Shown: piece by piece, positions 6,848-11,571 of the stretch
Layout of the letters: each line of letters opens with the position of its first letter
Numbering within the stretch: position 1 is the stretch's first letter
Assembly (NCBI GenBank): GCA_002315675.1
Contig: DCHP01000012.1
Location: 5,084-16,654 of the forward strand
DNA: 11,571 nt
Direction: 5' to 3'
Source of the DNA: Rikenellaceae bacterium UBA1749
GTDB taxonomy: Bacteria > Bacteroidota > Bacteroidia > Bacteroidales > Rikenellaceae
The notes under the pieces: model-generated
The model's input: only the letters and a program-made list of their open reading frames with translations
Database searches by the model: none
Told to the model about the DNA's origin: nothing
Made by a program: the position numbers and the translations under genes

Positions 6848-7450
6848 TCAGAACTTCTTGAAGAGCACTGATGATCCCTCGACAAATTTCAGTTTGCCGC
6901 CCTTGAGTGCAAGTTGCACAGTGTCAATCTGAATCGGCCTAACTTTGTTCTCATCCAGAACTGCACAATAATACCCATCGGACAGCCTCTTCCAATTATA
7001 CGGCCATGTGAATAGTTCAACACCTATTGTCTTAAGAAAATTGGACACAGCAATCTCGCTTGGATAGGAAGCTTTCCCCATCATTTTCTTAATGGTCGAG
7101 ATATTACCTGTGAGCTTATTGGCCAGATACTTTCTGAAAAACTCTCCGGCAGCTTTTACTTCATCAGGAATAGAATCACCTAAAGCATCTTCAGTCCTTC
7201 GAACAATGTAAGGATTTACTGGCTCTTTGAAACCGATGTGGTTATCAGGAAGGATATCCGGAATCTCTACTGTATATACGTAGAAAACCTTAGCGTCAGT
7301 ATGCTTGCCTGCATAGTTGGCTGCTGTGCTGTAAACAGGCGAAACATTGACGCCATACCCGAACTTTACTTTCCCGTCTCCTTCTAATGCATGGGAGAGG
7401 TCAAAATGATCAAATGGGTCGTTTGACGTGCCGTGATAGTAGATGGCCAT
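6848..7450 (-). CDS. Probable ADP-ribosyltransferase-fold protein
   Basis: The 200-residue protein begins MAIYYHGTSNDPFDHFDLS and continues with FGYGVNVSPVYSTAANYAG (30-48) and a beta strand VFYVYTVEIPD (55-65). This order fits the ADP-ribosyltransferase fold, where an HGT/HGS segment near the N-terminus supplies the NAD-binding histidine and a G.G/Y...S(T/A)..A segment follows. H6, the GYG at 31-33 and the STAANYA at 41-47 are the key residues. The third catalytic residue is not obvious; E132 in SYPSEIAVSNFL or E145 in IGVELF are candidates. The C-terminal part (WPYNWKRLSDGYYCAVLDENKV) resembles that of similar proteins in Bacteroides accessory regions. There is no signal peptide, so it acts inside the cell if active. 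The upstream gene ends 16 bases before the ATG. The alternative is a non-catalytic ART-like NAD or ligand-binding protein. Confidence 0.6.
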   Translation of the reverse strand: MAIYYHGTSNDPFDHFDLSHALEGDGKVKFGYGVNVSPVYSTAANYAGKHTDAKVFYVYTVEIPDILPDNHIGFKEPVNPYIVRRTEDALGDSIPDEVKAAGEFFRKYLANKLTGNISTIKKMMGKASYPSEIAVSNFLKTIGVELFTWPYNWKRLSDGYYCAVLDENKVRPIQIDTVQLALKGGKLKFVEGSSVLFKKF

Positions 7451-7466
7451 TTTTTTTGAAGCAAGG

Positions 7467-8270
7467 TTATGTACTATAACAACGTAATAGGTTTTCTATT
7501 TCCAACGTTGTTTCTGGAAAAATTTTTATTTGATAATTGTACCCCATTCCTTTGTCTATGAATGTACCAAGATAAACATTACCAAATCTTTGTATTTCAA
7601 TGCAATAACTATGACAATTCAGCTTCAACACATCTTTGTCAACAACAACACTTGCGAGCCCGATTTTAACTTTGTGTAAAGGCGTAGTCAGTGTTATGGG
7701 CAAATAGCCGCCAGATGTGGGCGTAATCCAGAATTCTTTCTTTCCGGATTTTTCTATCCAATCAAACATTCGTTGCCCGCATTCGAGATATTTTTTATTC
7801 CATGCTGGACTTTTTCTATCGTCAAATCTAATAATACTCGGAAATCTGCTCTTAGATTCGTCAATAGTGATTTCAAGCATCCTAATAACACGGGCAATAT
7901 CTGTATCAAATGCCCTCGCTCGAATTATTTCATTACCGATTACGACATCTGGCCCTCTACCAGTATAATTTAATAATGAGTCAGCCGTCATATCCGTATG
8001 AAAGGCAACTCCAGCGACATCATCTATTAGTTCATAACCTTCCAAATATATTTTTACAGATGTGACATTTAAGTTAAAAATACGGTATTGTCTTCCGCAT
8101 TCAATTACATTCACAAATACTGGGAAAATCAGTTCAATTTTATTCTCCCAACTTAGATTATGTTCATCGATGTAATCCTTCATCATGAACAACAACCTCA
8201 TCGTTAATGCGTATGAATCTGTCCTAAGCCGACTGACGTCTTCTGATAGTTTTGTTGAATCTGGTATCAT
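7467..8270 (-). CDS. Unrecognised 267-residue protein
   Basis: No family recognised. The start MIPDSTKLSEDVSRLRTDSYAL is followed by a helical N-terminal third and then alternating beta-type segments (YRIFNLNVTSVKIYLEGYEL, PDVVIGNEIIRARAF, FWITPTSGGYLPITLTTPLHKVKIGLASVVV, KIFPETTLEIENLL). This suggests a soluble alpha/beta protein. No nucleotide-binding loop, DNA-binding motif or metal cluster is evident. Length and lack of membrane segments do not narrow the role. It lies between the HD-domain gene (50-base gap, 8271-8320, nothing recognisable) and the ADP-ribosyltransferase-like gene (16-base gap) on the same strand, so it is very likely part of the same transcript. The coding region is AT-rich. 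Confidence 0.6.
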   Translation of the reverse strand: MIPDSTKLSEDVSRLRTDSYALTMRLLFMMKDYIDEHNLSWENKIELIFPVFVNVIECGRQYRIFNLNVTSVKIYLEGYELIDDVAGVAFHTDMTADSLLNYTGRGPDVVIGNEIIRARAFDTDIARVIRMLEITIDESKSRFPSIIRFDDRKSPAWNKKYLECGQRMFDWIEKSGKKEFWITPTSGGYLPITLTTPLHKVKIGLASVVVDKDVLKLNCHSYCIEIQRFGNVYLGTFIDKGMGYNYQIKIFPETTLEIENLLRCYST

Positions 8271-8320
8271 AATATGGTGATAGGCCTGATAATCTTTTGT
8301 AACTCAAAACAATAATGATT

Positions 8321-9016
8321 TTAAACTCTCCCCACATTCTCTATGTTATGCGTCGCTTCGTAATCCGCTTTTGCTATCACTCTGCAAAGAGCGAGCAGTT
8401 TCATCGCATCGCTACAGTTTTCAATATCCTTCTTGTCCGTCAGATGTTTCTTACCCATATGCCATTTGATAGCGAGCATCTCGTCGAGTTTAAGCTCAAA
8501 TCCCCAGTGTAACAATAATATCACAGATTTGTCACCATGTCCGCCAATAGGAAAATGTCCTTTCTTATGTTTAGCAACTCCATCGGGATAAATGGTGTAC
8601 TCATCATATTTGCATACATCATGCAAGAGGGCTGCAACGGTTACGGCCTCCTCCGTCAATTCATTCTCCAATGATGGATCATTTTTGAGAAGTATTTCTC
8701 TTTCTCTCATCGCACAATCATATACCTCAAGAGAATGTTTTACAAGACCTCCCTTAAAGTTGTTGTGATAATCTACGGATGCCGGTACTACAAAAAAGTC
8801 ATTCATCTTCAAAATATCAAACAGCCTTTCCGTCCCCGGCCTATCATACTTCTCAAGCAATTCACGAAAACGTTTTTCTTCATCAGTTACAGTTTCTCTG
8901 TCTTTCCGACGCATGTTTGCTTCTGCAATGAACTCTTCTTCGTTTGAAACGCAAATGCCACCTTTCTTCAAAACATCAAGAAAGGACTCAGGAGTGGGGT
9001 CAATAATCTTTGTCAT
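8321..9016 (-). CDS. HD-domain metal-dependent phosphohydrolase
   Basis: From the ATG at 9016 the protein is 231 residues, MTKIIDPTPESFLDVL. The frame extends to an ATG at 9064, but that would overlap the previous gene by 26 bases and add a low-complexity leader, so 9016 is preferred (22-base gap after the upstream stop). The HD signature is complete: FKGGLVKHSLEVY (H94), ALLHDVCKYDEYT (H132-D133), PIGGHGDKS (H160), IKWHMG (H186) and a final aspartate in IAKADYEA (D218). The FKGGLVKHSLEV phrase is close to the YhaM-like HD domains of 3'-5' exoribonucleases, but the OB-fold part of YhaM is absent. HD proteins hydrolyse phosphoester bonds in nucleotides, cyclic nucleotides or RNA; the substrate cannot be read here. 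In this block an NAD- or ADP-ribose-derived nucleotide or RNA end is plausible, by inference. Confidence 0.87.
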   Translation of the reverse strand: MTKIIDPTPESFLDVLKKGGICVSNEEEFIAEANMRRKDRETVTDEEKRFRELLEKYDRPGTERLFDILKMNDFFVVPASVDYHNNFKGGLVKHSLEVYDCAMREREILLKNDPSLENELTEEAVTVAALLHDVCKYDEYTIYPDGVAKHKKGHFPIGGHGDKSVILLLHWGFELKLDEMLAIKWHMGKKHLTDKKDIENCSDAMKLLALCRVIAKADYEATHNIENVGRV

Positions 9017-9038
9017 ATGTTTAGTACTTGTTTGTCTT

Positions 9039-11324
9039 CTAATATTTTGATGCGATGTATACAAATACGGAGAATACTTCGCATATTCGATTCATAACCG
9101 AATGGTCGGATAAATCCACATAATAGTCGGGATGTCCTATCTCGCTATTCCGTTTTGATTTCGATTCATTCAAGCATTTCTTTATGTACAACTCAAGACT
9201 ATAGTTGGGAACATGATTCTGGTAAGGAAGAATTGCAAGGTTTTCCTCAAAATACTTGCATATTGTTCCAAGCCCGGCACTGTTGTTAAGAAGGTGATAA
9301 TCATAAACTATGTCGCTAATAAGGTCTCTGCCATACTTAAGTTCATAGAAAGACTTGAAATAGGGCTCCAAGCATTTGTCACAACTGTCTCTCAAGGCTA
9401 TTTTCCTATCTTCTGCCAATTCTTTTTTGAAAAAGTCAGGAAGTGAACTCAACAATCCATGGAAAATTGAATTCTTGGATATTTTCTTATCTCCATAAGC
9501 CATTATTTCAAACATGGTTTCCAAATTCTTTTCCAGATTAAAAGAGGGTTCAATACGGAACTCTGCATGAAGCTCTTTATAAAGCATTGGTTTCAGACTT
9601 TCCCATTCATAAGACGGTGTATATAGTTTATCGATAATTACCGTTCTCGTTTTGTCAGTATCTAATATTGGAAGTACTTTCGCTTGTTCTTCTTCTATTA
9701 CATAATTAGTAAGTCTGATTATTGAGTCATTCCTGTTGAATAAATCTTTATCTCCGAAGATGGCACTTAATGCAGAATCGCTATTGATTCCTTCCGGAAT
9801 GTCTTTCCGGAAATAATCATATACGACCTTTTTCTCATCTTTATAATCTTCTTTCTTAAATAGATATTTGACCGCTTCATCTTTTATCTTCTGTCGATAT
9901 GTTCTCGGTTGACGTCCGTTTTTCATACCGACCAAAGATATAATTGCTGAGCTCCGCCCTTTTTGGGCCGTATAGACAAAAATGTCTGTTTTATTTTTTA
10001 TCCAGCCTCTTAGAGTTTGTTCATTAAGATTAGGATAGATTGCCAAAATTTCATCTTGTAGGTCTGATTGAAACATCGGCATTCCCTCATTCTCAAGTAG
10101 CTTCTTGACTGAACCTAAAATCTTCTCTTTTTCGGCATCGGAATAGCAAATTCTTCCTGAAACCATATTTCTGGATCTTCGTTGCGCCACCGATCCTCCG
10201 ACTCTATAAAAAGCATCTTGTATGCTTCCGAGATTCTTATATAATCTAGAATATCCATCCACCTCAGCTTGTTTTTCAAAACCCACCAAATCGTTTGGAT
10301 GATTTTGAAGATATTGCCGAGCATATTCATCAAGATCAAATTCAAATTTTTCGCTTTCGCGATTCATCCAGAACTCAGTTTTTCCAAGAGGATATGGCTT
10401 CCAACATTTTTCTCGTTGAGTTGCGTTCAATAACGTAGCAAGGGGGAGCTCGTCATCTATTCCGAATCTTTTTGCATATCGCGAATAGACTTTGCGAACT
10501 TCATCTGCCAACACGGCATTCTTAATGGAATCCGCCCCAAGTTCATACAAAATCCAACATACTCTGGGGGCACGATCTCTCAATTTATCCCAACGCAATG
10601 CAACATACTTAACCCCATCTTTTGCGTCCCAGATAAACTCTCTGGAATGGCACACTAAGCTATCGAATGCATCTCGAAGATCTTTATCTTCAAAGGTTTC
10701 TTTTAAATAAGGAAGGAAATCCTCCTTGTAACGGATGTGTATTACATGTTCCCTAAAATACGACAAAAAAGTATCATAATTTTCGCTGATGGGATTAACA
10801 TTTTTTGTTGAAATTATACTTTCATATTGCTTTGACTTGGATTGTTTCATTCCAAGAAGGTCACCAAAGAAAAGAAGAGTCCTTTCATCTTGATTCTCAA
10901 TTCCGGTTTTCACCTTGAATGTTTCCAATGTCACTGTTGACCCAAGACTGTCAGCAACTCCCTTAATGTCATCAACAAGCTGCGGGTCAGCGGATATTCC
11001 ATCAACTGTTTCTCCATTGAGAAGAATTTGTCTGCAATCCGAGTCAAAATCGTCAAGTTTGTTACTAACCGTTTGTGCCGATGTGCTTAATAATTTGGCT
11101 ATTTGATTTCTGGTCAATGGTTCACAATGCCCCGGAGAATATACATACGATTCAACGATAGCAGTCTTTCTTCGGGCTTCAGTCTCCGGATACCTGCCAT
11201 CTGCTTGAGCGCGCTCTTCTAGTATTTTTTCATATTGAGATACGAACGCCTTAAGACGTTCATAAAAGGATGCTTCGATAGCAATATTTTCGGGGAGACA
11301 ATGGTTGGTGGTGATAGTGGACAT
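9039..11324 (-). CDS. Large protein with helix-turn-helix regions and a C-terminal HEPN-like motif, first gene of the minus-strand block
   Basis: The 761-residue protein is not a family I can name. An N-terminal helix-turn-helix is clear at 69-93 (PLTRNQIAKLLSTSAQTVSNKL), resembling sigma-70 region 4 or other DNA-binding HTHs. Two further segments look like winged helices: about 398-465 (SDLQDEILAIYPNLNEQTLRGWIKNK) and about 478-545 (VVYDYFRKDIP, then SALSAIFGDKDLF). The C-terminal 180 residues are helical and end in RNSEIGH (R725, N726, H731), an Rx5H motif of the HEPN RNase type with the usual polar residue after the arginine. KNSIFHG (617-623) is a second, weaker HEPN-like phrase. This suggests a regulator or sensor that may also cut RNA, but the HEPN call is inference from a short motif. 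ATG start at 11324; TATATTTG lies 24 bases upstream. It is AT-rich (sampled lines 27-35% GC) and probably drives expression of the genes below it. Confidence 0.7.
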   Translation of the reverse strand: MSTITTNHCLPENIAIEASFYERLKAFVSQYEKILEERAQADGRYPETEARRKTAIVESYVYSPGHCEPLTRNQIAKLLSTSAQTVSNKLDDFDSDCRQILLNGETVDGISADPQLVDDIKGVADSLGSTVTLETFKVKTGIENQDERTLLFFGDLLGMKQSKSKQYESIISTKNVNPISENYDTFLSYFREHVIHIRYKEDFLPYLKETFEDKDLRDAFDSLVCHSREFIWDAKDGVKYVALRWDKLRDRAPRVCWILYELGADSIKNAVLADEVRKVYSRYAKRFGIDDELPLATLLNATQREKCWKPYPLGKTEFWMNRESEKFEFDLDEYARQYLQNHPNDLVGFEKQAEVDGYSRLYKNLGSIQDAFYRVGGSVAQRRSRNMVSGRICYSDAEKEKILGSVKKLLENEGMPMFQSDLQDEILAIYPNLNEQTLRGWIKNKTDIFVYTAQKGRSSAIISLVGMKNGRQPRTYRQKIKDEAVKYLFKKEDYKDEKKVVYDYFRKDIPEGINSDSALSAIFGDKDLFNRNDSIIRLTNYVIEEEQAKVLPILDTDKTRTVIIDKLYTPSYEWESLKPMLYKELHAEFRIEPSFNLEKNLETMFEIMAYGDKKISKNSIFHGLLSSLPDFFKKELAEDRKIALRDSCDKCLEPYFKSFYELKYGRDLISDIVYDYHLLNNSAGLGTICKYFEENLAILPYQNHVPNYSLELYIKKCLNESKSKRNSEIGHPDYYVDLSDHSVMNRICEVFSVFVYIASKY

Positions 11325-11348
11325 TGATTGGTTATTTTAAATGCTTTT

Positions 11349-11356
11349 CAAATATA
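11349..11356 (-). promoter_or_regulatory. Candidate Bacteroidetes -7 promoter element before the 761-residue gene
   Basis: On the minus strand this reads TATATTTG, a full match to TAnnTTTG, 24 bases before the ATG at 11324. No TTTG -33 box is found at the expected 19-21 base spacing, so it is a weak or activator-dependent promoter if real. It lies in the 54-base gap after the preceding partial gene and is the best candidate for transcription start of the eight-gene block. Confidence 0.45.
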
Positions 11357-11378
11357 ATGGTTTTTTCTCGATTGGGAA

Positions 11379-11571
11379 TCAGTTATGTTTCATCTTGAGG
11401 GGTCCAATCTTTTTGAGTTCAGCCACATATGGGATCCACATCGGTACTCGTTTGTCGATCTTTCCGATGTTCTTCGGAGATTCCGGATTCACACCAGCCG
11501 CATCACATCCGGTCTGGAAGAAGCCGGTGGCACTGACGAGAAGGTCGAGGGTGGCAGCCGGACTGTCCTGA
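11379..11571 (-). CDS. C-terminal end of an unrecognised gene, 5'-truncated by the window edge
   Basis: Read on the minus strand from base 11570 the frame is open for 63 codons to a TGA at 11379-11381. The visible residues start QDSPAATLDLLVSATGFF and continue through QTGCDAAGVNPESP and VPMWIPYVAELKKIG to end KMKHN. The amino acid composition is normal for a soluble protein and codon choice is relatively GC-rich, unlike the adjacent 761-residue gene. The opposite strand is also open here (ATG at 11341), but it encodes a composition of little plausibility (many F, S, R and clustered prolines), so I chose this strand. Family and function are unknown. It ends 54 bases before the start of the 761-residue gene, on the same strand, so read-through is possible. 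Confidence 0.6.
   Translation of the reverse strand, partial: QDSPAATLDLLVSATGFFQTGCDAAGVNPESPKNIGKIDKRVPMWIPYVAELKKIGPLKMKHN

Noticed and set aside
9016..9064. Longer start for the HD-domain gene at 9064
   Set aside because: It would overlap the end of the preceding gene by 26 bases and add residues without family similarity; the ATG at 9016 fits the spacing better.
11341..11571. Open plus-strand frame of 76 codons running off the right end
   Set aside because: Its composition is implausible and the minus strand carries a more convincing C-terminal coding frame with normal residue usage and a stop at 11379.
1..11571. tRNA, rRNA, CRISPR arrays, insertion sequences or an integrase
   Set aside because: No cloverleaf-like gaps, regularly spaced repeats, transposase or recombinase motifs were found; nearly all sequence is covered by protein genes.

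Overview
The window most likely comes from the accessory genome of a Bacteroidales bacterium (Bacteroides/Prevotella-like). The grounds are recognisable family variants, weak or absent Shine-Dalgarno sequences before most starts, and two matches to the Bacteroidetes -7 promoter element TAnnTTTG at sensible distances from start codons. No rRNA, tRNA, CRISPR array, insertion sequence or integrase was seen. No gene-free stretch exceeds about 75 bases.

Left part (1-4187, plus strand): the 3' end of a DUF2779 putative nuclease gene that enters from outside the window, an unrecognised 166-residue protein, and a 948-residue protein. The last has the layout of a type I DNA adenine methyltransferase (HsdM-like core plus specificity-like segment), but its catalytic tetrapeptide is degenerate (NLPV instead of NPPY/F) and a long, unusual C-terminal half is attached. 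This looks like a piece of a restriction or defence locus.

Right part (4206-11324, minus strand): eight genes all read leftward with gaps of at most 75 bases, converging on the left block. In transcription order they are a 761-residue protein with helix-turn-helix regions and a HEPN-like Rx5H motif, an HD-domain phosphohydrolase, an unknown 267-residue protein, a probable ADP-ribosyltransferase-fold protein, an unknown 114-residue protein, an ADP-ribosylglycohydrolase with an extra C-terminal domain, a NADAR (YbiA-like) protein, and a 130-residue unknown with its own candidate promoter. The centre is an ADP-ribose module: one probable ADP-ribosyl-transferring fold and two different ADP-ribose-removing or N-glycoside-cleaving folds side by side. 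This could be a toxin/reversal (defence) system or an NAD/ADP-ribose metabolism or salvage cassette.

Far right (11379-11571, minus strand): the last 63 codons of an unrecognised gene that runs off the window.

Base composition is mosaic. Hand-counted lines give about 45-60% GC at both ends and in the NADAR/glycohydrolase genes, but about 27-35% in the 130-residue and 761-residue genes, which suggests assembly from different sources. All functions are inferred by eye from sequence motifs, with no database search.
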